IMG/VR virus record: IMGVR_UViG_3300009194_000010
Location: 1 to 64,000 of that record
Strand: one strand, 5' to 3'
Source: a virus
Length of the DNA: 64,000 nt
Shown: positions 1-8,449 of the stretch, piece after piece
Layout: the number at the start of each line of letters is the position of its first letter
Numbering within the stretch: the stretch's first letter is position 1
The notes under the pieces: model-generated
Database searches by the model: none
What the model saw: only the letters and a program-made list of their open reading frames with translations
What the model was told of the DNA's origin: nothing
Translations under genes and position numbers: made by a program

Positions 1-251
1 AGTTTATCCCGCATGGCGTACTTCGGGAGATCGCCATCCTGACTGACCACCGTGACATCGGAAAAGCCGTGCTCAGCCAGTGCCTTGGCAATAACCGTGG
101 CCACCACTGTCCTGCCTTGATGGGGACGGCTACTGGTGATCAGCACCTTAAGGCTCTCCCCCTCCGAATAATGGTTGACCACGTCCCGATGGAGTGCTTC
201 CGTTTCCTCAGGACTGGAGGTGGCGTAATCGTTTACTTCGATTTTATCCAT
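1..251 (-). CDS. Partial CDS with RNAP-like N-terminal motif and degenerate P-loop
   Basis: An open frame starts at ATG 251 after a GAGGA site and runs off the left edge, so only about 83 N-terminal residues are visible. It lies 18 bp downstream of the RNA polymerase gene and is probably co-transcribed with it. Residues 6-28 resemble residues 24-46 of that RNA polymerase subunit (15 of 23 identical: VNDY, TS, PEE, EAL, HY). Residues 36-51 (VLITSSRPHQGRTVVA) look like a Walker A of ParA/BY-kinase type with GRT in place of GKT, so nucleotide binding is doubtful. Function unknown. Confidence 0.6.
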   Translation of the reverse strand, partial: MDKIEVNDYATSSPEETEALHRDVVNHYSEGESLKVLITSSRPHQGRTVVATVIAKALAEHGFSDVTVVSQDGDLPKYAMRDK

Positions 252-269
252 GTAGCGATCCTCTTCTAT

Positions 270-1715
270 TTAGGCGGGCAGGTAATCTTCGTGGAGCCAG
301 TTCACCACTGTGTCCACTACCGGCCCCTGGAGTTCCAGGTTACCGGAGATGGTGTGGGGATCATCGGGCGACAGGACCCACAGGTGGGGGGTCAGTCGCT
401 CGGTGGCCTTGCGCATCTGGTTGTCCAGGATCAAGATCAGGTTCAGCTGATCGCCGTCGAAGTCAGCGTTCGGACTCTTGAGCGTCAGTACACTCATGCT
501 GACCGTGTTGACGTGAACGTCGGTCTTGACCTTGGTGATGTAGAACTGCTGCATCGAACCACGCTGCAGCGTCGGGTTACGGCTGAACATGACCGGCAGG
601 CCAATGCCCTCGGCTTCCGCGATGAGTTCTTTGAAGATCTCATCGAGTTCAGCGTTGTAGCGAAGCACGTTCGAATACACGAAGTTCAGTGCTTCGTTCG
701 CCGTGTAGCCCCGTTTGAGCAGTTTGTTGATGATGTGGTACTTCAGCAACTGCGTGGCCATCCCCCAGGGCACATGCAGTTCTTTCCAGTGGTGTGGATC
801 AGACAGCGAGGTGATCACACACCGTGCCGAGAAGTGCAGGCGTGAACCGAACACATGGCGACGGAACATCCCCGGCTTCTTGGACAGCCGCTGTTTCATG
901 TAGGCATCGTAGAACCCCGCCAGTTCACGGATTGCCTTGGCCACCCGATTCTCCACCACCTGCTGGCGCATGGGTACGGCGGTTGAGCGGATGCTGGATA
1001 CCGTCAGTACTGCGTCCATGGCCATCCCCAGTGGCTTGTCGATGTAGACCCCCGAGTTGGTGGACTCGACGACAAAACAGATCCGCGAAGGGATCGGCAG
1101 GTATTTGGGGAAGAAGAGGTGTCGATTCTGTTGGATGAACTCCTTCAATTCGCCTTTGTTGGCCTTGTTGGAGTCAATGATCGATGAGGTGAACAGGAAG
1201 TCCATGATCTCATCGAAATGATTGATGAAGTTGTTGAACCCACGCGGCAGGTTGGCTGCCAGGAGTTTCTCCAGCTTCTTGTTGGTTTCCTTGGAGGTAA
1301 TCTTATCCGGATCAAACCGGTAGGTGGTGTTGGTCAGATACTCCAGGAAGTTGAAGTCCTTGACCCGCAGTGCCTGCTCCAGGATCATCCAGACTTCAGG
1401 ATTGATCAGACGCGGGACTTCTTCCGGGGCACGAATCCACAGCATCGACTGGATGGGACGATCGGTCGTGCTATAGACCTGAGTGTTGCAGACCCGACAG
1501 GTGATGCCGATACGATACACGCCAGTGAGTGCGCCACAGTCACAGCTGGCCGCTTCATCGATGGTGTCGGTGTCTTGGTAATGGGTGAAGAGGTGCTGGT
1601 CCAGCGCTTCCTTCTCCTCGGGAATGGAAGTATTGTAGTCGTTTACTACAATAGGCTCGACATCCAGCCGGGCGAACTCTTCGTCATAGTCCACCAGTTG
1701 TGCGTAAATACCCAT
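270..1715 (-). CDS. Multisubunit RNA polymerase beta-prime N-terminal-type subunit (phiKZ-like)
   Basis: 481 aa, far shorter than a cellular beta-prime subunit. It carries the universal catalytic loop NADFDGD at residues 416-422, which holds the active-site magnesium, so this is the double-psi-barrel part of a split beta-prime. A CxC...CxxC cluster (C58, C60, C73, C76) fits a zinc-binding N-terminal region. The protein ends about 60 residues after the catalytic loop, so the rest of beta-prime must be encoded elsewhere. In phiKZ-type phages RNA polymerases are assembled from several such fragments. The neighbouring shell-protein gene matches the phiKZ gp54-gp55 arrangement as I recall it and suggests the non-virion enzyme, but virion versus non-virion is not settled by sequence. 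Confidence 0.93.
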   Translation of the reverse strand: MGIYAQLVDYDEEFARLDVEPIVVNDYNTSIPEEKEALDQHLFTHYQDTDTIDEAASCDCGALTGVYRIGITCRVCNTQVYSTTDRPIQSMLWIRAPEEVPRLINPEVWMILEQALRVKDFNFLEYLTNTTYRFDPDKITSKETNKKLEKLLAANLPRGFNNFINHFDEIMDFLFTSSIIDSNKANKGELKEFIQQNRHLFFPKYLPIPSRICFVVESTNSGVYIDKPLGMAMDAVLTVSSIRSTAVPMRQQVVENRVAKAIRELAGFYDAYMKQRLSKKPGMFRRHVFGSRLHFSARCVITSLSDPHHWKELHVPWGMATQLLKYHIINKLLKRGYTANEALNFVYSNVLRYNAELDEIFKELIAEAEGIGLPVMFSRNPTLQRGSMQQFYITKVKTDVHVNTVSMSVLTLKSPNADFDGDQLNLILILDNQMRKATERLTPHLWVLSPDDPHTISGNLELQGPVVDTVVNWLHEDYLPA

Positions 1716-1817
1716 CTCTGTTCTCTCTCATTACGGTAGGGAACTACGAAGTATGTATTCCGTTATGTCTTTATGGGGAGACGCCTAATCGACCTCCTCG
1801 GGAAATTAAAAAATAAA

Positions 1818-1841
1818 GAGAGCACCCCGAAGGGTGCTCTC
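1818..1841 (-). terminator. Intrinsic terminator after the shell-protein gene
   Basis: A 10-bp perfect stem (GAGAGCACCC/GGGTGCTCTC) with a four-base loop is followed on the minus strand by a T-rich tract. It sits between the shell-protein gene and the RNA polymerase gene, so the two may be separately controlled. Confidence 0.85.
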
Positions 1842-1865
1842 CTAATCACTCACTCACGGCTCGGC

Positions 1866-3770
1866 TTAGTACAGACGACCGGAGCCGGTGACACCACCGT
1901 AACCGCCACCACCGTACTGCGGAGTCGGACCGCCGTAGTTCATGGTGGCAGTGTGGCTGACAGCGTACTGGTTGACCATGGTGTTACCCATGAACCGCTG
2001 GCCGCCCATCACGGAGCTCACGTTCTCGAATTCCACGTGGACGCCGGCACCGCGGGTAGCGATGTCGAGGGCCTCGATGAACTCGGGAGTCAGCATCAGG
2101 CGAACCGCACGCCCAGTGATCTTCAGACCCTTGCTCAGGAACTGGCGTTCCATCTGCTCGCGAACCTGCAGGCGCTGCTCGGGGCGCATGGACAGATCGC
2201 AGTAGGTCTTGTACCACTCGTCGAAGGTCTTGGTGTCTCCCTGAGTGAGGTTCAGCATCGCGACCACATCCAGGTCACGGATGTCACGCTTCTCGCCGTC
2301 ATCCCCGGTGTAGTACCCGAGGTGGACTTCGGTGTCCATGGACACCACGATCGGCGTCTTGTGGTGGTCGAAGTTGGCAGAGAACCGCTGGCCGGTCAGG
2401 TTGTTGGCTGCGGCAACCAGACGATCGGTTGCTGCCTGACGGTTGACGGTATCCAGCGCGATGTCGATGAAGTAGTTCTCGATCGCACTGTTCTCACCCA
2501 CCGGATCCACGTCGATCATGAACGACGGGTTCGGACGAACCAGTTGCTGCATGTACTGCACGAAGTCCTGCTCGGAGAACTTGTCCGACTTGACTTCCAC
2601 CTTCTGACCCGCCGGGGTCTTGTAGGCCAGAGCGCCCACGTCCTTGAGGTCCACACCCTTGCTACCGATGGACGGCAGGAAGGTGCGCAGCCAGCTGGAA
2701 CCGGCAGTCACACGGAAGGCGTTGCTGATCGCCAGCAGGTACAGTTCCGGAGTCCGCATCTGGATCCAGTCCGCCTGGTCCACCGAGGTGATGACGAAGG
2801 ACGGATGGAAGATGGGCTGCGGCTGGGTCTGCTGTTGACCCCAACCCATCTGCTGCGGCTGCTCCGGCTGACCGACGTAGTCCAGATTCACGAAACCGGA
2901 CACGGAGTTGAACTCGGTCTCAACCTCGTAGAAGTCCTCCTCAGCCTTCTGGTTGTTGAGCTGCCGGCCCATGGAGACCACCAGGTCAGCACGGATCGGA
3001 TGGCCGACCAGGTTCTCGACTTGGTCGCGGGTGGTGTCGATGCGAGCGGTCAGACGCTCGTCCGGACGCTTGATGTACTCCACAGAGAAGGGGATCTCGC
3101 CAGTCAGACGGGCGATGATGTCGTCGCAGGAGTTGACGGAGGAAACCAGCAGACGGGTGGTGTCTTCGGAATCCTTGAAGTCGAAATCCGACGGCACCAG
3201 GAGCGGGCCGGAGTCGACAACCTTCGCCTGCTGGTCACCCTTGACGCGCTTGAGGAACGCGTCAATGCGGTTCCAGTACACGTCGTTATACACGTCCTGC
3301 GGCAGGGAGGGGATTTCCACCCGCTGGGTGTAGTGGCCGGTAGCCACGGTGGCGATGCGCGGCGGCAGACGAATGCCGTCGCTGTCCAGGATCAGCGGAC
3401 GCACTGCGATGTGCAGCACGTTGTTCAGCTTGATGGTCTTGACCACCAGGATGGAGGAGAGACCCACGCGGTGCTGATCCCGGTCGAAACGGACGAGCTC
3501 GAAGTCGTCGGTCAGACCCTGGGTGGCCAGGGCTTCGGCCTCGGCTTCACGAAGCGAACGCAGGGCTTCGGCGCTGCGACCTTCGCTACGATCGAAGCTG
3601 CCCGAGCGACGGAACATCTGGTTCACGGCGCCCATGCCCACGGGACCCTCACGCTCAGCACCTGCCTGAGACTGGTTCTGCTGTTCACCCGGACCGTAGC
3701 CGTAGCGGGTCTGCTCACCCTGCTGCTGCTCGCCACCGATGTTTTTCTTGCTGGTGTCATGGATAGCCAT
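1866..3770 (-). CDS. chmA: Probable chimallin-like phage nucleus shell protein (ChmA)
   Basis: 634 aa, close to the length I recall for 201phi2-1 gp105 (about 630). The N-terminal 60 residues are Gln/Gly-rich and look disordered. A long mixed alpha/beta body follows, interrupted near residue 290 by a Pro/Gln-rich loop (QPEQPQQMGWGQQQTQPQP). The C-terminus is a Gly/Tyr-rich tail. Flexible tails are what link chimallin protomers in the known lattice. It is next to the RNA polymerase beta-prime fragment, as phiKZ gp54 is next to gp55. The ATG follows GAAAGGA. In the family the protein self-assembles into a shell round replicating phage DNA. Assignment rests on length, architecture and context; I could not align it. 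The alternative is another abundant structural protein. Confidence 0.75.
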   Translation of the reverse strand: MAIHDTSKKNIGGEQQQGEQTRYGYGPGEQQNQSQAGAEREGPVGMGAVNQMFRRSGSFDRSEGRSAEALRSLREAEAEALATQGLTDDFELVRFDRDQHRVGLSSILVVKTIKLNNVLHIAVRPLILDSDGIRLPPRIATVATGHYTQRVEIPSLPQDVYNDVYWNRIDAFLKRVKGDQQAKVVDSGPLLVPSDFDFKDSEDTTRLLVSSVNSCDDIIARLTGEIPFSVEYIKRPDERLTARIDTTRDQVENLVGHPIRADLVVSMGRQLNNQKAEEDFYEVETEFNSVSGFVNLDYVGQPEQPQQMGWGQQQTQPQPIFHPSFVITSVDQADWIQMRTPELYLLAISNAFRVTAGSSWLRTFLPSIGSKGVDLKDVGALAYKTPAGQKVEVKSDKFSEQDFVQYMQQLVRPNPSFMIDVDPVGENSAIENYFIDIALDTVNRQAATDRLVAAANNLTGQRFSANFDHHKTPIVVSMDTEVHLGYYTGDDGEKRDIRDLDVVAMLNLTQGDTKTFDEWYKTYCDLSMRPEQRLQVREQMERQFLSKGLKITGRAVRLMLTPEFIEALDIATRGAGVHVEFENVSSVMGGQRFMGNTMVNQYAVSHTATMNYGGPTPQYGGGGYGGVTGSGRLY

Positions 3771-3814
3771 GGTGTCACATCCTTCTTTCGGAATGGTGTC
3801 TTACAAGAGAGATA

Positions 3815-3827
3815 GCGCTATATCTCG
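3815..3827 (-). promoter_or_regulatory. Putative promoter of the shell-protein gene
   Basis: On the minus strand CGAGATATAGCGC contains the GATATAG box shared with other start regions of this window, about 50 nt upstream of the shell-protein start. It overlaps an inverted repeat (GAGATAGCGCTATATCTC), so it could also be an operator. Confidence 0.4.
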
Positions 3828-3862
3828 TTTCGGTTGCTACAGGTCTTACACTCGCACCTAAG

Positions 3863-3985
3863 TGATATAGATGCTAAGTTATTTGGAATCCATTCCCATA
3901 CGCTGCGATATATGGGCATAGGGAATGGGCCCAACCTCTATGGAGGGGCGAAGGTGTATGCTCTACATATGATACACACTTCAGT
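3863..3985 (+). ncRNA. Candidate small structured RNA between divergent genes
   Basis: A TGATATAGATG box at 3863-3873 points rightward into about 110 nt with no credible plus-strand ORF. The stretch can form three successive stem-loops: CCATTCCC/GGGAATGG (about 3890-3928), CCTC/GAGG, and GTGTAT/ATACAC, followed by an AT-rich run. The last hairpin could instead end the minus-strand gene at 3991, so the RNA is only a candidate. Confidence 0.35.
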
Positions 3986-3990
3986 AATTA

Positions 3991-4401
3991 TTATTCTTCG
4001 TAATCTCCATTCAGGACTTTCTCCACGACGAGTTCACCTTCGACGTGATACGTCTGAACACGCATTGCCACCAACGTATAGCCTTTGTCGGTGATCTCGG
4101 TGACCCGTTTGGTCACTGACGCGAGGAGCGTGTCTACATTATTGTCCTCGTCAGTTAAAACTTCCTGACGGGGATACGGGGAGTGCGGCGTCTCGCCTTC
4201 GACGTGGGTTTCGTATTCGATGACCCCCACCCAGACGTCACGCCCTTCCTTCTGCTTCCACCGGTAATTGTGGTCGGCTTGTTCGTCGACCAGCTTGTTG
4301 CGAACCTCTTCTCCCTGACGCGGCTGCGACTGGCGAATCAGGTTCTTCTCCACTTCATGTAATGCCGCAATGGCATCACGGACTGCTTTGAGTTCGTTCA
4401 T
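3991..4401 (-). CDS. Hypothetical protein, 136 aa
   Basis: The start is set at ATG 4401 after AGGGAGAG rather than the longer frame. The N-terminal third is helical and charged (ELKAVRDAIAALHEVEKNL). The rest looks like a compact beta-rich domain ending in an acidic tail. No recognised family. It stands alone, divergent from the gene at 4493 across a short promoter region. Confidence 0.75.
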   Translation of the reverse strand: MNELKAVRDAIAALHEVEKNLIRQSQPRQGEEVRNKLVDEQADHNYRWKQKEGRDVWVGVIEYETHVEGETPHSPYPRQEVLTDEDNNVDTLLASVTKRVTEITDKGYTLVAMRVQTYHVEGELVVEKVLNGDYEE

Positions 4402-4452
4402 GGTCTCTCTCCCTCTGGGGTAAGCAGTGTTCTCTGCCTCACTGCACCACGA

Positions 4453-4466
4453 TGATATAGATGTCA
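4453..4466 (+). promoter_or_regulatory. Putative promoter/operator box TGATATAGATGTCA
   Basis: TGATATAG fits an extended -10 (TGnTAT) and lies about 30 nt upstream of the start at 4493. The same 14-mer recurs exactly at 46233-46246. It is nearly palindromic, so a protein-binding operator is the alternative. Confidence 0.45.
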
Positions 4467-4492
4467 TTTACACTTCAATGCAGGGTTCTCTC

Positions 4493-5593
4493 ATGCATGA
4501 ACTATTTAACCGCCCTCCTAGCCGCTTTAACGGCGCCTATCGTTTTCCGGAATTACCCTACCTGCAACGGACGTATGCCCGTCAATTAGACGATGTAAAA
4601 AGCTATTACCGGCGCTATCCTAAACAGGTGGACAGTCGTAACCCCTTAGCCAATATCCTGTTGCACATTCCCCGTCGGTGGGACCTGGATGACCGGCGTT
4701 ATGTCCGCTTTGTTGAAGACACCGCCAAGGGTCTGATTCGGGTGTTCAATTTCACCGACAGCACCCATAAGGGAAAAGTTCATGAAGGGGGTATCACCTT
4801 AGGTACCAAGACCGATGAGATTGTAATCTCCTCCTTTGAAGATTTCGATGTGGGGAAAGCCTCACGGGATTGGCGGACGTGGGCCGCTTACCGCTATTTA
4901 TATCACACGCGGATTGATTTAGGGCTTCCTGTCCTGAACAATAGCAGTCCTGGTAAAGGTTGGGGTGTCGGGGTTATCAATATCCCGATGCTGGCGCTGC
5001 AGTACCGTTACTGGCTGAAGTCACAAGCTGAGCGAGGTAGCGAGCAATCCGATACCGTATACCGCTTTGTGGGGAGTATGGTTCTTCCCAATACCCTCGA
5101 GAGTTATCTGGATGTGGCATTCTTTAACCGCCTAGCACGTCAGTCACGTGGGATTGGCATGCCACGTTTCCCAGTACCTCATCCTTTCTATCTGGCGGAC
5201 TATTCCTCCCGAGTGGATGGGTTGGGGAAAAAGATTCTCGAGACACAGATGCACCGCAATGCCGATATAGAACAGTTGCCCTTCAGCATCCCGGTATTGG
5301 TCAAAGATAACCTGACAGACGTCATGGCCATTCCCCGAGATCCGGTCACACGGCATAACGACTGGGCGTTACAACTCGCCCGATTGCCTTATGTGCGCTA
5401 CATTGTGGAAGCGACAGTAGAACATGGTCGTGGGGATCGCCACTATACCAACGAGGTCTACAGCAGCCTGATTGATGCCAGTTACGATCGGATATTCTCC
5501 GGTATCGGGTCACCAACGGCGGTGCAACATTACCGTGAAGAGATCCGTAAACTGATCGGATTGATCGAAGAGCGCGGACACGGTTGGGCATAA
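4493..5593 (+). CDS. Hypothetical protein, 366 aa
   Basis: Start chosen at ATG 4493 (MHELFNRPP), 12 nt after an AGGG; an in-frame ATG at 4478 and a longer frame from 4427 are possible but would overlap the promoter box. It is a soluble-looking, Arg/Tyr-rich mixed alpha/beta protein with no transmembrane segment and no recognisable catalytic motif. It is a single-gene transcription unit with its own promoter box and terminator, between minus-strand genes. Function unknown. Confidence 0.8.
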   Translation: MHELFNRPPSRFNGAYRFPELPYLQRTYARQLDDVKSYYRRYPKQVDSRNPLANILLHIPRRWDLDDRRYVRFVEDTAKGLIRVFNFTDSTHKGKVHEGGITLGTKTDEIVISSFEDFDVGKASRDWRTWAAYRYLYHTRIDLGLPVLNNSSPGKGWGVGVINIPMLALQYRYWLKSQAERGSEQSDTVYRFVGSMVLPNTLESYLDVAFFNRLARQSRGIGMPRFPVPHPFYLADYSSRVDGLGKKILETQMHRNADIEQLPFSIPVLVKDNLTDVMAIPRDPVTRHNDWALQLARLPYVRYIVEATVEHGRGDRHYTNEVYSSLIDASYDRIFSGIGSPTAVQHYREEIRKLIGLIEERGHGWA

Positions 5594-5596
5594 CAA

Positions 5597-5618
5597 TCCC
5601 TCCCCGACTGGGGAGGGA
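5597..5618 (+). terminator. Stem-loop terminator followed by CTATGCC
   Basis: A perfect 9-bp stem (TCCCTCCCC/GGGGAGGGA) with loop GACT lies just after the gene ending at 5593. It is followed by ACTATGCCG rather than a T-run, a pattern repeated across the window. Confidence 0.8.
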
Positions 5619-5630
5619 CTATGCCGCACT

Positions 5631-5978
5631 TTACACACTTTCAGGTTGGAGTTCTTCGACCTCCACCAGTAACGGCGTTCCGGCCTTACGAACGGCCACG
5701 GTCAGGTGGTAGGGTACCACCACATGGACGCCTTCCGCTACGGTGTAGATGATATCCCCCGGACACACGACCTGACCATTGCCACCATTGTCGATCCAGC
5801 CATGGACGTGAAGTGTCTTTTCACACTTCGGACAATGACTAACGCCACAAAACGTCGGGTGACGGTAGTAGCGAACGACCTTACCTTCTGAGAGAAAGGG
5901 GCGACCAAACTCATCAGTCAGCTCAACCGTGTCATCGTCGGGGTGATCCCCGTTACTAAACCATTGGATCGCATTCAT
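5631..5978 (-). CDS. Hypothetical zinc-ribbon-like protein, 115 aa
   Basis: ATG 5978 follows AAGGA. Four cysteines (C44, C49, C52 and C72) with intervening HVHGW suggest a small zinc-binding domain, and the C-terminal half is beta-rich. The N-terminal NGDHPDDD resembles the openings of phage and bacterial proteins that handle small cargo, but I assign no function. It precedes the 29-residue ORF. Confidence 0.75.
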   Translation of the reverse strand: MNAIQWFSNGDHPDDDTVELTDEFGRPFLSEGKVVRYYRHPTFCGVSHCPKCEKTLHVHGWIDNGGNGQVVCPGDIIYTVAEGVHVVVPYHLTVAVRKAGTPLLVEVEELQPESV

Positions 5979-6014
5979 GGCCGGTGTCCTTATTGTGTTG
6001 TATGGCGCGGGTGA

Positions 6015-6104
6015 TTAGCCGCCGATGAATTCCTGCCACTGCTTGTCGGCTTCGGCTTGGACGCGAGCGCGCTCGCCCAGGATATCGATGAGCTTGGGTT
6101 CCAT
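6015..6104 (-). CDS. Small protein, 29 aa
   Basis: A short frame begins at ATG 6104 with a good AGGAG seven bases upstream and a TGGTATAG box about 35 nt upstream on the same strand. It encodes an amphipathic helix-like peptide starting MEPKLIDILGERA and ending GG. It is too short for standard gene callers. The promoter plus ribosome site make translation likely; the role is unknown. Confidence 0.6.
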   Translation of the reverse strand: MEPKLIDILGERARVQAEADKQWQEFIGG

Positions 6105-6139
6105 GGTGGTTCTCCTATGGACGCGATAGACGGTAGTGT

Positions 6140-6147
6140 CTATACCA
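6140..6147 (-). promoter_or_regulatory. Putative extended -10 promoter TGGTATAG
   Basis: The minus strand reads AGATGGTATAGACAC. It matches the ATGGTATAG boxes ahead of the genes at 51707 and 52313 and lies between the DNA polymerase stop and the 29-aa gene start. Confidence 0.5.
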
Positions 6148-6170
6148 TCTATCGGTCAGTATCGGTTGTC

Positions 6171-8297
6171 TTAGTAGTAATCCGACACCAGTCGGGTCAG
6201 TTTCTTGTCCTGCAGGAAGATTCCTAAGGACTCCAACATCAGGTAGAACACCCCCATGGTGTTGAAGATGATCTTGCGGATATCCACACCGGCCACAATC
6301 TCCTTGGGAATCCCTGAGGTTTCCACCACAGTCGCTGGAATCAGTAGCGTCGACAGATCCTTACGTTTACGTTCCAACATCCACTGCTTGAGCTTGGCGG
6401 CTAACGCCGGGTTGCCCATGCGCTCACACCAGGCATCTACCTCGGTTTTGTTGCCACAGGCCAGTGAGACCTTGACCACCGCGTATGGGGGCTCCTTGGT
6501 TTCCCCGAGGAAGGGCCCAAACACATCACGCCACAGCTCGTAATGCATGTAGTTGGACACCGCAGGGTTCTTGTAGGAGTCCATCGACTTGACCTGACCT
6601 GAGGTCATGTACTCGTAGCTACCGGAATGAATGCTGGTGGTGATATCCCGTTCAATATCCCCGATGCGTTTGAGAATGTCACGCATATCCAACAGTTCTT
6701 CATTCTTGATGGTCGCGATGATCTCTTCCATCATTTCCTTGGCGGTATCGTTGATCCGCTTAGGTACCTTTGAGTCCCTCAGCCCTACACCCTTGACTTC
6801 TAGCTTGGCCTTGGCAAACATCAAGCCTTCCTGGGCGTCCTGAGAGGCGTAGTAATGCTTGGAGCGGGTGGTCATCGACAGTACGGCAAAGTAGAACTCG
6901 TTCTTCATTGCCAGCAGTCGCAGGCGTTTGTCCGACACCCCCATGTTGGCGGATTGGATGGCCAGAATATGTAGCATCAACTCACTGACCAGGAAGACCA
7001 TCGCAAATACCACTCGCTTGGCTTCCGGGGCATACGAGATATGGCCAAAGCACTGCTCCACCCAGTACTGCATGGTGAACATGGTGGAGTCAGTATCTGA
7101 TACCACCGCTGCACGCCGGTAGGCGCTGGGAAACGCATGGATCGAACTGGGCACGGTGGGGGTGAGCCACAGACCCTTGATCAACGGATCATATTTGTTC
7201 AGGACATCAATGACCCGAGCACCAGTGGCTTTGATGCGATCCCAAATTTCCGGGTTTTCTTTCAGCAGGTCTTCCTTGGGACGCCCCGCCACTTCATCAT
7301 AACACAGGAAGTTGGCCAACAACTGTACATCTTCGTCGCATTCATCAAAGCGGTCATCACTGACGGTATTGGCCTCATCGCCAATCGCCGAGAGTTCTTT
7401 CAAGAAACCCACCACGAACTCTGGGTTGTGTTTGTGGAGGTGATAAAGGTCCGACACATACACCACAGCCGCTCGTTCAACCGGAGTCATGTTCTCGGCC
7501 ATGCTTTGGAACAGGGAGACATGTTGGGGAGACTGCCAGTACAAGTCGCTAGAATAGCGTATACAGGCGACAACATCCTCGGGGGTGGGGTAGACAAGGT
7601 TAAACGTTTCGCAAGCGTGTGCGACCGCGTTGAGGTCACTGTTGTTGATAATTGACAACAGGTTGGCCTTGGTTACCTCAGGACTGTAGTAATGGCGATT
7701 ACCGGCAATGAATTTCTCGTTAGCTGAGTTGGCATACGAGGTCGCGGTTCGACAGGTTGAGGTCAGTGACGAGTGGGTAGACTTGTAATAAAGAATCGTG
7801 GCGGTAGAGACAGTTGCACCCGAATACGAGTTGTTGTTGATCTTGAGGTTGTTCTGCTCACCCTTCTTGACCAGTGCCTTCTCTTCATTACCGAGACGTT
7901 CTGCTTCAAACATCTCTTTTTTGACACCCTTACGTTTCTTGACCCCTTCTTCGATATACTGCGCATGGGTAGACTGTTTTTGAGTGTCCGGCAGATAGGC
8001 CGCCATCGAGGGCGACAAGGTAAAGTCGTTTTTCGATACCCGGGCCAGGAAGGTCATGAACGTGGCCCCTTCCTTCTGCCGATCACCGTTCTTGTCCTTG
8101 GTCAGGATCAACGCCTTAGGATCTTGCATCCCCTGAGGCGCGCCGGGGCGGGTCTGTTCTTTAACGTACTCCAGACATTCGTCGATCGGACGGCCGGTCT
8201 GAAGCTGTAGGTATTTGGCGGCGTCTTGTTGATAGCCGGTAACCACACCCAGATCACGGGTATAGTGGTCATTGGACAGAATGAACGGATTGTGCAT
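6171..8297 (-). CDS. Family-B-like DNA polymerase, C-terminal part (phiKZ-type)
   Basis: 708 aa from ATG 8297; the longer frame to 8432 crosses the terminator at 8384-8401 and is not used. Motif B is visible as LKINNNSYSG (residues 151-160) and motif C as SDTDSTMF (400-407), which carries the catalytic aspartates. I see no motif A (DxxSLYPS-like) and no DEDD exonuclease motifs in the 150 residues before motif B, so this appears to be one part of a split polymerase, with the exonuclease and motif A portions encoded elsewhere. It would replicate phage DNA inside the nucleus. Upstream is a strong terminator, so it is probably transcribed alone. Confidence 0.85.
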   Translation of the reverse strand: MHNPFILSNDHYTRDLGVVTGYQQDAAKYLQLQTGRPIDECLEYVKEQTRPGAPQGMQDPKALILTKDKNGDRQKEGATFMTFLARVSKNDFTLSPSMAAYLPDTQKQSTHAQYIEEGVKKRKGVKKEMFEAERLGNEEKALVKKGEQNNLKINNNSYSGATVSTATILYYKSTHSSLTSTCRTATSYANSANEKFIAGNRHYYSPEVTKANLLSIINNSDLNAVAHACETFNLVYPTPEDVVACIRYSSDLYWQSPQHVSLFQSMAENMTPVERAAVVYVSDLYHLHKHNPEFVVGFLKELSAIGDEANTVSDDRFDECDEDVQLLANFLCYDEVAGRPKEDLLKENPEIWDRIKATGARVIDVLNKYDPLIKGLWLTPTVPSSIHAFPSAYRRAAVVSDTDSTMFTMQYWVEQCFGHISYAPEAKRVVFAMVFLVSELMLHILAIQSANMGVSDKRLRLLAMKNEFYFAVLSMTTRSKHYYASQDAQEGLMFAKAKLEVKGVGLRDSKVPKRINDTAKEMMEEIIATIKNEELLDMRDILKRIGDIERDITTSIHSGSYEYMTSGQVKSMDSYKNPAVSNYMHYELWRDVFGPFLGETKEPPYAVVKVSLACGNKTEVDAWCERMGNPALAAKLKQWMLERKRKDLSTLLIPATVVETSGIPKEIVAGVDIRKIIFNTMGVFYLMLESLGIFLQDKKLTRLVSDYY

Positions 8298-8383
8298 GAT
8301 AGAAGCCTGCCTTGCTGACGGTTGTGTTCTCTCTATGTCATAGAGCCTTCGGGTATTTTCGCCCCGGGTTACGCGAAAAAAAA

Positions 8384-8401
8384 AGCGCCCCGAAGGGCGC
8401 T
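8384..8401 (-). terminator. Intrinsic terminator
   Basis: A 7-bp stem AGCGCCC/GGGCGCT with loop CGAA is followed by nine T on the minus strand, ending the small-gene run that starts at 12854 or the gene at 8860. Confidence 0.9.
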
Positions 8402-8449
8402 GAGGAGTATTAAACGAGGCTGTTACATACAAGGATGCTCAGCGTATTT

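Noticed and set aside
1773-3815. 680-aa plus-strand frame across the shell-protein gene
   Set aside because: It is the antisense of the 634-aa minus-strand gene, lacks a ribosome site and has no plausible domain; the terminator and promoter fit the minus gene.
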